Shown here one piece after another: positions 34,105 to 43,462 of a stretch of 62,446 nucleotides of DNA. How positions within the stretch are numbered: position 1 is the stretch's first letter; each line of letters begins with the position of its first letter. Position numbers and translations under genes: made by a program. The stretch is from Acidiphilium iwatense (GTDB lineage: Bacteria; Pseudomonadota; Alphaproteobacteria; Acetobacterales; Acetobacteraceae). The notes below the pieces were generated by a model. The model saw only the letters and a list, made by a program, of their open reading frames with translations. It searched no databases and was not told the origin of the DNA. The stretch is from the NCBI RefSeq assembly GCF_021556475.1, contig NZ_JAKGBZ010000020.1:1-62446 (forward strand), in the 5' to 3' direction.

Positions 34105-34128
34105 CACTCGCTTTGGCACTCGCTTTGG
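34105..34128. repeat. Two tandem copies of a 12-base repeat
   Basis: CACTCGCTTTGG occurs twice in direct succession, with a degenerate third (TCGTCGCTTTCTGG) after it. It lies immediately upstream of the deacylase start in the divergent promoter region. Confidence 0.6.
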
Positions 34129-34230
34129 TCGTCGCTTTCTGGCACCCGCTTTCGGCGAGATACGGACACGCACTCTAAACGGAGATCGAAACATCGCAAC
34201 CGTCCCGCGCCAGCGACGCCAGGAACCGGC

Positions 34231-35427
34231 GTGACCGGCCGGCTTGGCAGGCTGCACCAAATCTGGCGCGCGATTCCGCCGGCGCCGCGCCGCGCCGCGC
34301 TGCGCGCGCTGACCTTGGCGGCGGCACCACGCGCCGACGCCACACCGCCGACATCGAGCGCCGGAGCCGTGATCGCCGGCGAGATGGCGCGAATCTCCGG
34401 TCTCGGCGAGGCGGCCCGGCTGCTTCATGCGGGTCTTGCCTCACTCGGAGCGGATCGCGGGGCGGTCGAACTCGGCGTGCTGCGCCCGCCGATACCGACC
34501 ACCCTTCCCGAGGATGCCGCGCTGATCCTGCACGTCAACGCGCCCTCGATCCCGCTGATGCTCGCGCGCGCGGAAAAAAATTTCCTGCGCGGACGGCGTG
34601 TCATCGGGTTCTGGAACTGGGAATTGGAATCGCTGCCGAAGAACTGGCGCCGGGCCGAACAGTTCGTCCATGACATCTGGACGCCGTCCGCCTTCACCAA
34701 GGCGGCGATCGAGACAATCTATCCCGGACGGGTGCGGCTCGTCCCCTACCCGCTCGCGTCGCTCGATCTTGCCCCGGCGATGCCGGATCGCGCGTCGATC
34801 GGCCTGCCCGACCACGCGGTGATCGTCACGGTCATCGCCAATCTCGGCGCCAGTTTCGCGCGCAAGAATCCGCTCGGCGCGATCGCGGCCCATCGCGCTG
34901 CTTTCGGCAACCGTGCCGATCGCATCCTTGTTTTGAAACTCGCCGGCGGCGATGCGTTTCCTGGCGACATGGGGCGGGTGCGCGCGGCGATCGGCGATGC
35001 CGGCAACATCCGGCTGATCGACGAAACGTGGCCAGGAGAAAAGCTGCGCACCCTGCTCGCCGGTACCGATATCCTGCTCTCGCCGCACCGCGCCGAAGGG
35101 TTCGGGCTGGTCCCCGCCGAGGCGATGTTGCGCGGGATTGCCGTGGTCGCGACCGGATGGTCCGGCAATCTGCAATTCATGGACGAGACCAGCGCCGGGC
35201 TGGTGCCATACCGGCTGATCCCGGTCGCCGACGACCGGGGCGATTATGACGTGAAGGGCGCGGTCTGGGCCGAACCGGATATCGACGAAGCCGCGTCCCT
35301 GCTCCTCCGCCTCGCCGACGATCCCGCCAGGCGCATCGAGCTTGCGCTGCGCGGGCAGGCCTATGCGCGCGCCGCATTGGGTCTCGATCCGCTCGAATCG
35401 GCGCTGACCGCCAATGGCATCGGTTGA
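34231..35427 (+). CDS. GT-B glycosyltransferase (GT4-like)
   Basis: This 398-aa retaining-type glycosyltransferase shows an N-terminal glycine motif (EMARISGLGEAARLLHAGL), GFWNWELESLPKNWRRAEQFV, the domain-linking IWTPSAFTKAAIETIYPGRV, and the C-terminal donor-binding EGFGLVPAEAMLRGIAVVATGWSGN (E-x7-E). The start is GTG at 34231 after AGGAA. The same frame is open far upstream but there only shadows the deacylase gene. It overlaps the ELM1-like gene by 14 bases, forming one transcription unit with it and the 629-aa gene. The acceptor is unknown; a cell-surface glycan is likely. Confidence 0.88.
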   Translation: MTGRLGRLHQIWRAIPPAPRRAALRALTLAAAPRADATPPTSSAGAVIAGEMARISGLGEAARLLHAGLASLGADRGAVELGVLRPPIPTTLPEDAALILHVNAPSIPLMLARAEKNFLRGRRVIGFWNWELESLPKNWRRAEQFVHDIWTPSAFTKAAIETIYPGRVRLVPYPLASLDLAPAMPDRASIGLPDHAVIVTVIANLGASFARKNPLGAIAAHRAAFGNRADRILVLKLAGGDAFPGDMGRVRAAIGDAGNIRLIDETWPGEKLRTLLAGTDILLSPHRAEGFGLVPAEAMLRGIAVVATGWSGNLQFMDETSAGLVPYRLIPVADDRGDYDVKGAVWAEPDIDEAASLLLRLADDPARRIELALRGQAYARAALGLDPLESALTANGIG

Positions 35428-36451
35428 CGAAACCGGGAGGCGGACCCAAAACCGCGCGATGCAAGCTGCCCGCAACGATGTCCTGGACGCGCCGCGCATC
35501 GATGCCGCGCCGAAGCCCGCCCCGGTCGCTCGCATTCTGTGCACTGATCTCGCCGGGCTGCGCGCCCAGGCGCTCGGCCTCGCCGAAGCTGCCGGTTTCA
35601 CGCCCGATTGCAGGGTCATCACGCCGAAAACGCCCTGGTCGTTCCTGTCGCCGATGCTCTGGCCCGATCCGCGCCGGGCGATCGATCCGGCCGCTCTCGC
35701 CCCGCCGGAAGGCGATCTGCTGATCGGCGCGGGCGGTGCCGCCGCGCGCCTGCTCGGCACGCTGCGCCGGCGCGACCTGCCCGCCGTCATCGTCCAGCAT
35801 CCGCGCATGGACCCGACACGGTTCGATGCGATTGTCGCGGCGAAACACGACGGCATCACCGGCCCGAACGTCATCGTCACCCGCACCGCGCTGCACCGGG
35901 TCACCGCCGCGCGCCTCGCCGAGGAACGGACGCTGTGGCAGCCGGTTTTCGCGCAGCTCCCGCGCCCGCTGGTCGCCGTCCTGGTCGGCGGGTCGAACGG
36001 CCGCTACCGGCTGGATGCGGCGGCGGCGCGCGCCTTTGCCGATGGTCTCGCCACGATGATGGATCGCGACCGCGTCGGCCTGATGCTCACCCCGTCGCGC
36101 CGCACCGATGCCGGTGCCCGTGCGACACTCGCGGAGGCCCTGGCACCGCGCGGCGCCTGGATCTGGGACATGACGGGCGAAAACCCGTATTTCGGGATGC
36201 TGGCCCTCGCCGACGCCATCGTGGTCACCGCCGATTCGGTCTCGATGGTCTCGGAAGCGGCCGCCACGGCAGTACCCGTCCTGCTCGCCCGCCTGCCGGG
36301 GCGATCGGTGCGCATCGGCGCCTTCATGGACGACATGGTCGCATGCGGCCGAGCCCGAAACTTCGCCGGCCGGCTCGACCTCTGGCCGGCTGAGTCCCTG
36401 AACGACACGCCGATGGCCGCGGCCGAATTGCGCCGCCGCCTGGGATTTTGA
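35414..36451 (+). CDS. ELM1/GtrOC1-family protein
   Basis: This 345-aa protein belongs to the family named after plant mitochondrial fission factor ELM1, with a GT-B-like fold in bacteria. Motifs: GLRAQALGLAEAAG, DLLIGAGGAAARLLGTLRR, PAVIVQHPRMDPTRFDAIV, VLVGGSNGRYRLD and ADAIVVTADSVSMVSEAAATAVPVL. Bacterial members often lie with lipopolysaccharide or glycan genes and are thought to be glycosyltransferases, but the reaction is not established. The start at 35414 overlaps the preceding gene; an ATG at 35459 is an alternative. Confidence 0.85.
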   Translation: MASVDETGRRTQNRAMQAARNDVLDAPRIDAAPKPAPVARILCTDLAGLRAQALGLAEAAGFTPDCRVITPKTPWSFLSPMLWPDPRRAIDPAALAPPEGDLLIGAGGAAARLLGTLRRRDLPAVIVQHPRMDPTRFDAIVAAKHDGITGPNVIVTRTALHRVTAARLAEERTLWQPVFAQLPRPLVAVLVGGSNGRYRLDAAAARAFADGLATMMDRDRVGLMLTPSRRTDAGARATLAEALAPRGAWIWDMTGENPYFGMLALADAIVVTADSVSMVSEAAATAVPVLLARLPGRSVRIGAFMDDMVACGRARNFAGRLDLWPAESLNDTPMAAAELRRRLGF

Positions 36452-36454
36452 ACG

Positions 36455-38344
36455 ATGCTCGATATCGAAACCTTCGACAATCTTCGTGGCGGCAACGCCG
36501 TCTACAAGGCGCTGGCGCATCCGCTCGCCGCCGAAAAGCTTGCGGAACTCGCAAACCGTCTCACGGCGCTCGGTCCGGTTGCCGTCTATGATCCCGAGCG
36601 GATTTTCGCCCCGCTCCGCGCGCTCGCGCCGGATTTCCCGGTCGAAGGCGTCTATGTCCATGACACTCTGGCCCTGGGGGAGCTGCGCGGTGGCGCGACA
36701 ACCCGCCCGCTGACCGAACTGCCCGGCGCGAACACCCGAATCGTGCTGATCGCCGCGTTCGATGCCCATCGCCTCGCCGCGCGCATCAAGCCGTTTGCGC
36801 CCGCCGGAGCCGAGATCGTCACGCTGGATGCCGTCCGCCTGCCCGACTCGATACTGACCAATCCGCGCCGTTATCTCGATCCACTCAACTTCGCGACCAA
36901 TTTCGTGTTTTTCCGCGATGACGACAGGATGGCCACACGCCTCGTCACCGCCAATTACTGGACCGGCTACGGCGCGAAATCGGTGCGGCTCTGGTGCCGC
37001 CTGTTCGACGCGGCGGGCGGCCCGATTGCCGAATTCGAGCACGCGATCCCGGATCATGCGGGCACCATCGCGATCGGCAGCGACGCTATCCGCCGCCGCT
37101 TCAATCTCGGCCCGTTCACCGGCCAGCTCTTCATCCACGCGATCGGCGTGGCCGGCCACGACGTGGTGAAATATGCGCTCGACACCTTTGCCCGCGACGG
37201 CCATGGCAGCCTGTCCTGCACCCATGACGCCAATGCCTGGCCGTCCGAACGGTTCGCCGGCCTGCCCGCCCCGCGCGAGGACGAACGGGTCATCCTCTGG
37301 CTGCAGAACAGCCACGCCGTGCCGATCCCGGCAGGTGCCGTCAGCCTCGACCGCATGGGCGCGGAAACTCCTGTGGCGCTAAGCGCGGAGATCCCGCCTT
37401 TCGCCACACGCGCCATCGATGTCGTGGAGCACCTGCCCGAGCTTCGCTGGCCGGCGCAGATCGAGATCCGCGCCGGGCGCCACATGGTCCGTCCGCGCTA
37501 CGAGGTCGAGTGCGCGAACCGCACCCGCATCGCCCATGTCAACGTCGAGCGCGCCGATCTCAAACCCGATCCCAGCCTGAAATCGCTGTCGCCGCTGCTC
37601 GGGCGAGGCTTCCTGCTGCCCTTCCCGATCCTGCCGCGCCGGGATTTTCGCACCGTCGCCCTGCCGACGCCGATGGCGCATACCCAGGCCACGATTCCTC
37701 TCCGGCTCGATATATTCGCGCTGGACGGCACGCTCCTCGTCCAGAAATCCTATGGCGCATTACGGCGCGACCACGCGAGCGCCATCGATATCGACGAATT
37801 ACTCGGCGCCGATGCCCTGCCCGAAGGCGGCCATGGCGAACTGGTCTATGATTTCTCCCAGGGCGGCGAGGCCGATGGCTGGCTGCACGGGCTGTTTCGC
37901 TACGAGCTGCGCGACGGCAGCCACGCGGCCGAAACCAGTTTCGGCGCGCATATGTTCAACACGATCATGACCTGGAAGAACGAGCCGCAATCCTATGCCG
38001 GGCCACCGCCGGGCCTTTCGACCCGGCTGTTTCTCGATCTCGGCACCGAAGCGAGGCCAAGCTTCTGCGTGCTGACCTATCCGGCCTCGGCGCGATGGCA
38101 CGCTTTTTCCGACACCCATCTCGTCCTGCACGACGCCGAAGGGCAGGTGATCGCCGAGGAGCCGCTCGCCATCGCCTGCTCCGGCTCCGCCATGGTCGAA
38201 CCCTGGCGCATTTTCACCTCCGAGGCGCTTTCCCGCGCCGAAGGCGGCTACGTGCTGATCCGCGACGCCACCTGCCGGCTGTTCGGCTATCACGGCAAGC
38301 GGAGCGGCAGCGCGTTTTCCTTCGACCACATGTTCGGGTTCTGA
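36455..38344 (+). CDS. Unrecognised 629-aa protein of the glycosyltransferase cassette
   Basis: The start is three bases after the ELM1-like stop, so co-translation is likely. The product has no signal peptide, membrane helix or cysteine-rich motif. Residues 1-130 look like a small alpha/beta domain (GPVAVYDPERIFAPLRALAP, TRIVLIAAFDAHRLAARI, GAEIVTLDAVRLPDSIL). The remainder is beta-rich with repeated short strands (VRLWCRLFDAAGGPIAEFEH, IPLRLDIFALDGTLLVQKSY, TRLFLDLGTEARPSFCVLTY, FSDTHLVLHDAEGQVIAEEP), suggesting several beta-sandwich units. I recognise no family. Location suggests a role in making or binding the glycan built by the two preceding enzymes. Confidence 0.75.
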   Translation: MLDIETFDNLRGGNAVYKALAHPLAAEKLAELANRLTALGPVAVYDPERIFAPLRALAPDFPVEGVYVHDTLALGELRGGATTRPLTELPGANTRIVLIAAFDAHRLAARIKPFAPAGAEIVTLDAVRLPDSILTNPRRYLDPLNFATNFVFFRDDDRMATRLVTANYWTGYGAKSVRLWCRLFDAAGGPIAEFEHAIPDHAGTIAIGSDAIRRRFNLGPFTGQLFIHAIGVAGHDVVKYALDTFARDGHGSLSCTHDANAWPSERFAGLPAPREDERVILWLQNSHAVPIPAGAVSLDRMGAETPVALSAEIPPFATRAIDVVEHLPELRWPAQIEIRAGRHMVRPRYEVECANRTRIAHVNVERADLKPDPSLKSLSPLLGRGFLLPFPILPRRDFRTVALPTPMAHTQATIPLRLDIFALDGTLLVQKSYGALRRDHASAIDIDELLGADALPEGGHGELVYDFSQGGEADGWLHGLFRYELRDGSHAAETSFGAHMFNTIMTWKNEPQSYAGPPPGLSTRLFLDLGTEARPSFCVLTYPASARWHAFSDTHLVLHDAEGQVIAEEPLAIACSGSAMVEPWRIFTSEALSRAEGGYVLIRDATCRLFGYHGKRSGSAFSFDHMFGF

Positions 38345-38395
38345 ATTCACCGCAATCCGACCGGCCCGCGCTCGCGGCGGCCGGGAAAATCACGT

Positions 38396-41071
38396 ATGGC
38401 AGACATCATGCAGCAGTCGAAGCACTTCCGCCGGATGGCGATCATCGTCGTGGCGATTGTCATTCTGGTGCCGGTTGCCGCCGTCGCGATCTTCGTCGCC
38501 AGCTTCAATCCCGACCGTTACAAGCCGCAGATCGTCGCTGCGGTCGAGCGGGCGACGCACCGGCAACTCACCATCGCGGGACCGCTGCACATGCGCCTGT
38601 CGCTGGTGCCCACCATCTCCGCCTCTGGCATCGTTCTGGCCAATCCGCCCGGCTTTGCCGATGCGGACATGGCCACGCTGAAGCGCGTGGAGGCGAGGGT
38701 CGCGCTGCTGCCCCTGCTGAGTCACCGGATCGACATCGTCAAGCTGGTCCTGGTCGATCCCGCGATCACCCTGGAATACGACGCGGCGGGACAACCGAAC
38801 TGGCTGCTGAGCCAGCCGCGCCACGCCAAGGCCATCATCACGCAATCTTTATCGGTTCAGAAGAGCACAGGGCAAAAAATCGCCCTGCAATCGGTTTCGA
38901 TCGAAAACGGCACGATCACCTACAAGCCGCCGGTGAGGCTCGTTCCGCTCAAGCCGGGAGCGACGCAAGCGGTGCCGCATGGGCAGCCCGTTACCCTGAC
39001 CATCGCGCATTTCACCGGCCGGGCCGACGCGCTGGATGCGCCGCTGCACGTGTCGATGCAGGCGCGGTATAACAGCGCGCCCTTCACCCTGGACGGCACG
39101 GTCGGGCCCGTCGCGCGCCTTACCGGCACGGGGAACGCCCCCTGGCCGGTGGATGTCACGCTCGGAGCAGCGGGGTCTGACCTGCACATAAAAGGCAGCG
39201 TCGCCCATCCGCGCCTGCTGCGCGGCTATGTGCTCGATCTTCACGCCACCATTCCCGATCTCGCCGCGCTCGATCCGTATCTGGGCGGCATGAATGCCGG
39301 CAAGTCCGGCCTGCCGCCGCTCAAATCCGTCGATGTCAAGGCGCAGCTTACCCAAACCGCCTCGGGTCTGTTGCCGGCGATCAGCAATGCGAGCCTGACC
39401 GCTGGCCGGTCGGATCTCGAATCCTGGCGCAAAGGCCTGTCCATCGCATCGCTCAATGCAACCATGGCCTCGCTCGATCAGCCGCTCAATGTGGCGATGG
39501 CGGGACAATATCAGGGCAAGGTACTGGGTCTGGAAGGCACCGCCGGACCGCTCGGCCCGATTCTCGAAGCCGCCTTTCACGGGACGAAACCCGCGCAGCC
39601 CGGCAATCCCGCGACCATGCAGCGCTTTGGCATCAATCTCGCCGCCAAGGTGGGTAATGCGCAATTCGGCGTCGCCGGCGGAATCGCGAGCCCGGCAAAA
39701 CTCGCGGGCGTGGCCTTGAAACTCACGGCAAAAATTCCCGACCTCGCGCATCTCTCCGACCTTGCCGGAATGAAGCTGCCCGCCTGGACCAATATCGGCC
39801 TGTCCGGCCTGCTCACCGATCCCGGCGGTCAGGGGCTCGACCATGCAATCGGCCTCGACAGCCTCGCGGTCAGCTCGGATCAGGCGCAGTTCGGCGGCGC
39901 GTTCAGCCTGATTTTCGCCAAGGCGCCCGATCTGCAGGCGGTGATCAATGCCCCGCGCGTCGATCTCACCGCCTTGATGCGGGCGATGCCGAAGCCCTCC
40001 GCCTCGGCGTCGGACGGCGGCAATCCGCCCGCGCCTGCCCCAGCCGCCGGCAAGCATGCCGGCACCGGTCCGCTGATTCCGTCGACGCCCCTGCCCTTCG
40101 GCCTGCTGCGCCGGGGCAACGGCAATGTCGAACTCACCATCGGCGAGTTGATGTATGACGGTGCGACCTATGACGCGATCACCGCGCACGGATTGTTGCA
40201 GAACGGCGTGCTGACGGTCCGGCCGATCAGCGCGGAACTGCCCGGCGGCTCGGTCTCCGGCACGCTGAACGTGGATGCCACCGCCAATCCGCCACGTGTT
40301 CACGTCACGGAGGCGGCGCCGGCGTTCCGCCTGGCGCCGCTGCTGACCCTGCTCGGCTTGCCCAACGCGGCGGGAGCGACGGTGCAGCTCTATGCCGATC
40401 TCGCCGGCCAGGGGAACACGCCGCGCGGAATCGCGGCCACGCTCAACGGCAATCTCGGCATGGCCACGGTCAATGGCGAGGTGGACGGCGCCTTGCTCAA
40501 CCGGCTGTTCGGCAACGCGCTCGGCGCCGCCGGCCTGCCCGCGGGTATGGTGGGGGCGCAGGGTCCGGTTTCGGTGCGCTGCTTCGCCGCGCGGCTCGAT
40601 GCGAAGAACGGTCTGGCCAGCCTGCGCGCGTTCACTCTCGATTCCAGCCGGATGTATCTTACCGGCACCGGCACCCTCGATCTCGGCGCCGAGCGGCTCA
40701 ATCTGGTTCTGCGCCCGCAGGTTCGGATGGGCAATGGCAGCGCGCCGGTGCCGGTCGCGATTAACGGAACGTTCCGCAATCCGCATGCCGGCGTGGCATC
40801 GCCCGGCGCCTATGGTGCCACGGCGGCATCGCTCGCGCAGCAATTGGGCGGCGCCAACGGCAACACGGTGCTGGGGCGGTTTGCCCGGCAACTCGGCATC
40901 GGCATCGGCGCGCCGCCGAACCCGCAAAGCTGCCGGGGCGCGCTGGCGCTGGCGCGGATGGGCCATCCCGGCCCGATGCCGGTCACCGCCGCCGCGCCGG
41001 GAGTCGCGCCGGCGCAGGGTACGACGCCACAAGGCGGCCCGCAGAACCTGCTGCAATCGCTGTTCCGGTAG
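38396..41071 (+). CDS. AsmA-family envelope protein
   Basis: This 891-aa AsmA/TamB-like protein has one N-terminal transmembrane anchor (residues 13-35) followed by the AsmA N-domain (FNPDRYKPQIVAAVERATHRQLTIAGPL, LVPTISASGIVLANPPGFA). A long beta-rich groove follows in the periplasm, ending in the C-terminal domain (LGMATVNGEVDGALLNRLFGNALG, TLDLGAERLNLVLRPQ). Such proteins support outer-membrane lipid transport or integrity. There are internal repeats of the type LATIPDLAALDPYLGG / LTAKIPDLAHLSDLAG. It is followed after six bases by the ATP12 gene. An alternative start is M5. Confidence 0.9.
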   Translation: MADIMQQSKHFRRMAIIVVAIVILVPVAAVAIFVASFNPDRYKPQIVAAVERATHRQLTIAGPLHMRLSLVPTISASGIVLANPPGFADADMATLKRVEARVALLPLLSHRIDIVKLVLVDPAITLEYDAAGQPNWLLSQPRHAKAIITQSLSVQKSTGQKIALQSVSIENGTITYKPPVRLVPLKPGATQAVPHGQPVTLTIAHFTGRADALDAPLHVSMQARYNSAPFTLDGTVGPVARLTGTGNAPWPVDVTLGAAGSDLHIKGSVAHPRLLRGYVLDLHATIPDLAALDPYLGGMNAGKSGLPPLKSVDVKAQLTQTASGLLPAISNASLTAGRSDLESWRKGLSIASLNATMASLDQPLNVAMAGQYQGKVLGLEGTAGPLGPILEAAFHGTKPAQPGNPATMQRFGINLAAKVGNAQFGVAGGIASPAKLAGVALKLTAKIPDLAHLSDLAGMKLPAWTNIGLSGLLTDPGGQGLDHAIGLDSLAVSSDQAQFGGAFSLIFAKAPDLQAVINAPRVDLTALMRAMPKPSASASDGGNPPAPAPAAGKHAGTGPLIPSTPLPFGLLRRGNGNVELTIGELMYDGATYDAITAHGLLQNGVLTVRPISAELPGGSVSGTLNVDATANPPRVHVTEAAPAFRLAPLLTLLGLPNAAGATVQLYADLAGQGNTPRGIAATLNGNLGMATVNGEVDGALLNRLFGNALGAAGLPAGMVGAQGPVSVRCFAARLDAKNGLASLRAFTLDSSRMYLTGTGTLDLGAERLNLVLRPQVRMGNGSAPVPVAINGTFRNPHAGVASPGAYGATAASLAQQLGGANGNTVLGRFARQLGIGIGAPPNPQSCRGALALARMGHPGPMPVTAAAPGVAPAQGTTPQGGPQNLLQSLFR

Positions 41072-41077
41072 GGGTCG

Positions 41078-41773
41078 ATGAAACGGTTCTGGCACTCCGC
41101 CGCCTGCGTGGTGGTGGAGGATGGATTCGGCATCTCGCTCGACGGCAAGCCACTTCGCCTGCCCGGCGGCGCGCCGCTCGCGGTGCCGTCCCGTCCGCTC
41201 GCCGAGGCGATCGCCGCCGAATGGAGCGCGGCCGGCCACGGCATCGCGGCGGATGATTTGCCGCTCACCCGGCTCGCCGGTGCAGCGATCGAGCGGATCG
41301 CTCCCGATCCCGAGCCGGTCCGCGGCAATCTGCTTGCCTATGGCCGCACCGATCTGCTCTGCTACCGCGCCGAGGCGCCGGACGATCTCGCCAGCCTCCA
41401 GCATCAGGCGTGGCAGCCCTGGCTCGACTGGGCGGCGGAGAGCTTCGGGGCACGGCTTGCCACGACGACCGGGATGATCGCCGTCCATCAATCCGATGCG
41501 GCAATCGCCGCCCTCGCGCGCGTGCTCGTAGCGGAAAATTGCTGGGCCCTGGCCGGACTCGGCGTCATCGTGCCGGCGCTTGGCAGCCTCGTGCTCGGCC
41601 TTGCCACGCTGCGCGGCGCATTGGCTCCCGAAGCGGCCTACGGCCTCGCCACCCTGGACGAGACCTGGCAGGAGCGGAAATGGGGGACCGACCCCGAAGC
41701 CCTGGCACGGCGCCGCGCGGTCGGTGCCGAGATTGCATCCGGCGTGAGGTTCGTTACACTCGCGCGGTCATGA
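41078..41773 (+). CDS. ATP12-family F1-ATPase assembly chaperone
   Basis: This 231-aa chaperone for F1 alpha-subunit assembly is found in mitochondria and alphaproteobacteria. Family marks: GFGISLDGKPLRLPGGAPLAVPSRPLAEAIAAEW, PLTRLAGAAIERI, GRTDLLCYRAEAPDDLASLQHQAWQPWLDW, and YGLATLDETWQERKWGTDPEA near the end. It lies between asmA and acylphosphatase on the same strand. The presence of ATP12 supports an alphaproteobacterial host. Confidence 0.93.
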   Translation: MKRFWHSAACVVVEDGFGISLDGKPLRLPGGAPLAVPSRPLAEAIAAEWSAAGHGIAADDLPLTRLAGAAIERIAPDPEPVRGNLLAYGRTDLLCYRAEAPDDLASLQHQAWQPWLDWAAESFGARLATTTGMIAVHQSDAAIAALARVLVAENCWALAGLGVIVPALGSLVLGLATLRGALAPEAAYGLATLDETWQERKWGTDPEALARRRAVGAEIASGVRFVTLARS

Positions 41774-41798
41774 TGGGCATGATCGCACGGCACGCGCC

Positions 41799-42074
41799 AT
41801 GATCGCGAAGACCCTGCGCCTGTCGGGCCGGGTGCAAAATGTGGGGTTCCGCGACTGGATGGTGACGCGCGCCCGCCGCCTCGGCCTCGCCGGCTGGGTG
41901 CGCAACCGGCGCGACGGCTCGGTGGAAGCGCTGATTGCCGGGGATGCGCCTTCGGTCGAGGAATTGCTGCGCGCCTGCCGGCGCGGGCCGCCCGGTGCCG
42001 AGGTGCGCGACATCATCGAGGATTTCGCCGACCCGCCCGCCGAGCCTGGTTTTTTCAAGCGGCCGTCGGAATAG
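41799..42074 (+). CDS. acyP: Acylphosphatase
   Basis: This 91-aa enzyme hydrolyses carboxyl-phosphate bonds such as acetyl phosphate. The signature is LSGRVQNVGFRDWMVTRARRLGLAGWVRNRRDGSVEALIAG. Within it GRVQNVGFR supplies the phosphate-binding loop and catalytic arginine, and WVRN the catalytic asparagine. It follows the ATP12 gene by 25 bases and converges on the sensor kinase gene. Confidence 0.95.
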   Translation: MIAKTLRLSGRVQNVGFRDWMVTRARRLGLAGWVRNRRDGSVEALIAGDAPSVEELLRACRRGPPGAEVRDIIEDFADPPAEPGFFKRPSE

Positions 42075-42100
42075 GCGAACGACATACCGGGTTTGAGCGT

Positions 42101-43462
42101 TCACCGCGGCAGATAGACCGACGCAATCAGCCCTTTGCCGCCGTGTTTGTTGGCCAGGGTGATATCCCCGCCATGGGCGCGGATGGCGTTGCGCGCGATG
42201 GCAAGTCCGAGCCCGGTGCCGCCGGTTTCGCGGTTGCGGCTGGACTCGACCCGGCGGAACGGCTCGAAAACCCGGTCGAGCTCGGCGGCGGGAATCCCCG
42301 GCCCGTCATCCTCGATGTCGATCCGCAGCGTATCGCGCGCCGCATCGCGCAGCGTTACCCGCGCCGAATCGCCATATTTCAGCGCATTGCCGATCAGATT
42401 CGCAAAGGCGCGCTTGAGTGCCAAGGGCCGGGCGCGCAATGTGACATGCGACGGCCCGTCATAGCGCAGCGCATCGGCGCATTCCGGGATGATATCGGCG
42501 GCTTCGTCGAGCACGGTGCGCAGCAGGGTCACGAGATCGACAGGCACGCTCGCCTCGCTTTGCGCCACGTCCCGCCCGAAGGCGAGAGTCGATGCCAGCA
42601 TCGCCTCCAACTCGTCGAGATCGCCGAGGAATTTTTCCCGCTGCTGATCGTCTTCCAGAAATTCGGTGCGCAGCTTGAGCCTGGTGATCGGCGTGCGCAG
42701 ATCGTGGCCGATCGCCGAAAGCAGGAAGGTCCGGTCCTCGACGAAGCGGCGGATTCGCATGGCCATCGTATTGAAGGCGACCGCTGCGGTGGCGATTTCA
42801 GTGGGGCCACTTTCCGGCAATGCGGGTGCGTGGGCGATATCGCGCCCGAGCTGTTCGGCGGCCTCGGCCAGGGTGCGCACCGGCGCGGTGAGCCGGAATA
42901 CCGCCCAGAAAATCAGCAACGCGCCCAGGACGAACATCACGATGAAGGCGGTCGCGAAGCCGGGGCTTTGCCAGGGTGCCGAGGGATGAAACGGCGAGGA
43001 GATGGTCAGCCAGCCCTGATCCGGCAGTTTGAAGCTCAGGATCATGCGCGGTGGCGACTGGATTCTGCCGCGCATCAGGATGCGGTGCGGGCGAAAGCGC
43101 GGTTTCATCGGAAAGGCCAGGATGGAGCCGCGGATGATCTGCCGTGCCGGCAGCGGCAGGGCGAAGCTGCCCGAAAAAGGCGGGATGGGGTCCAGGCTGA
43201 TCCGTTCGCCGTTCAGCCCCTGCTCGGCGGCGACGATCGACGGGCGATCCTCCGCCGGCGCCAGCGCGACGCGCCGATAGAGCAGGATATCCCGCGTCGC
43301 GATTTCGCGCTCGGCGATGATGTGATTGAGCGCCATCTGATTGGCCGTATGAATCCCGAGCCCGATCGCCTGCACCACCGCGAATCCGGCAAGCAGCGTC
43401 AATGCGGTGCGCCAGGCGAGGCTGGCCGGCCAGAGACGGAATCGCATCGGGCGTGAGATCAT
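42101..43462 (-). CDS. Sensor histidine kinase (OmpR-partner type)
   Basis: This 453-aa membrane kinase has one transmembrane helix near residues 17-37, a periplasmic sensor domain of about 130 residues and a second helix at 171-190. HAMP follows, then the HisKA phosphoacceptor H253 in AIGHDLRTPIT, and the ATPase domain with NLIGNALKYG (N box), DDGPGIP and GTGLGLAIARNAIRAHGG. The periplasmic part has no recognisable fold. The start at 43462 overlaps the response-regulator stop as ATGA. Confidence 0.94.
   Translation of the reverse strand: MISRPMRFRLWPASLAWRTALTLLAGFAVVQAIGLGIHTANQMALNHIIAEREIATRDILLYRRVALAPAEDRPSIVAAEQGLNGERISLDPIPPFSGSFALPLPARQIIRGSILAFPMKPRFRPHRILMRGRIQSPPRMILSFKLPDQGWLTISSPFHPSAPWQSPGFATAFIVMFVLGALLIFWAVFRLTAPVRTLAEAAEQLGRDIAHAPALPESGPTEIATAAVAFNTMAMRIRRFVEDRTFLLSAIGHDLRTPITRLKLRTEFLEDDQQREKFLGDLDELEAMLASTLAFGRDVAQSEASVPVDLVTLLRTVLDEAADIIPECADALRYDGPSHVTLRARPLALKRAFANLIGNALKYGDSARVTLRDAARDTLRIDIEDDGPGIPAAELDRVFEPFRRVESSRNRETGGTGLGLAIARNAIRAHGGDITLANKHGGKGLIASVYLPR

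Noticed and set aside
33166-34230. N-terminal extension of the glycosyltransferase frame through the deacylase gene
   Set aside because: The extension is antisense to the deacylase and Arg-rich. The family N-terminus and an AGGAA-preceded GTG place the start at 34231.
40010-40080. Pro/Ala-rich stretch within asmA as a possible gene boundary
   Set aside because: The frame continues without a break into the conserved AsmA C-terminal domain; it is a linker.
38849-41491. 880-codon minus-strand frame opposite asmA
   Set aside because: Arg/Gln/Gly-rich shadow without motifs; asmA and ATP12 on the plus strand are clear.
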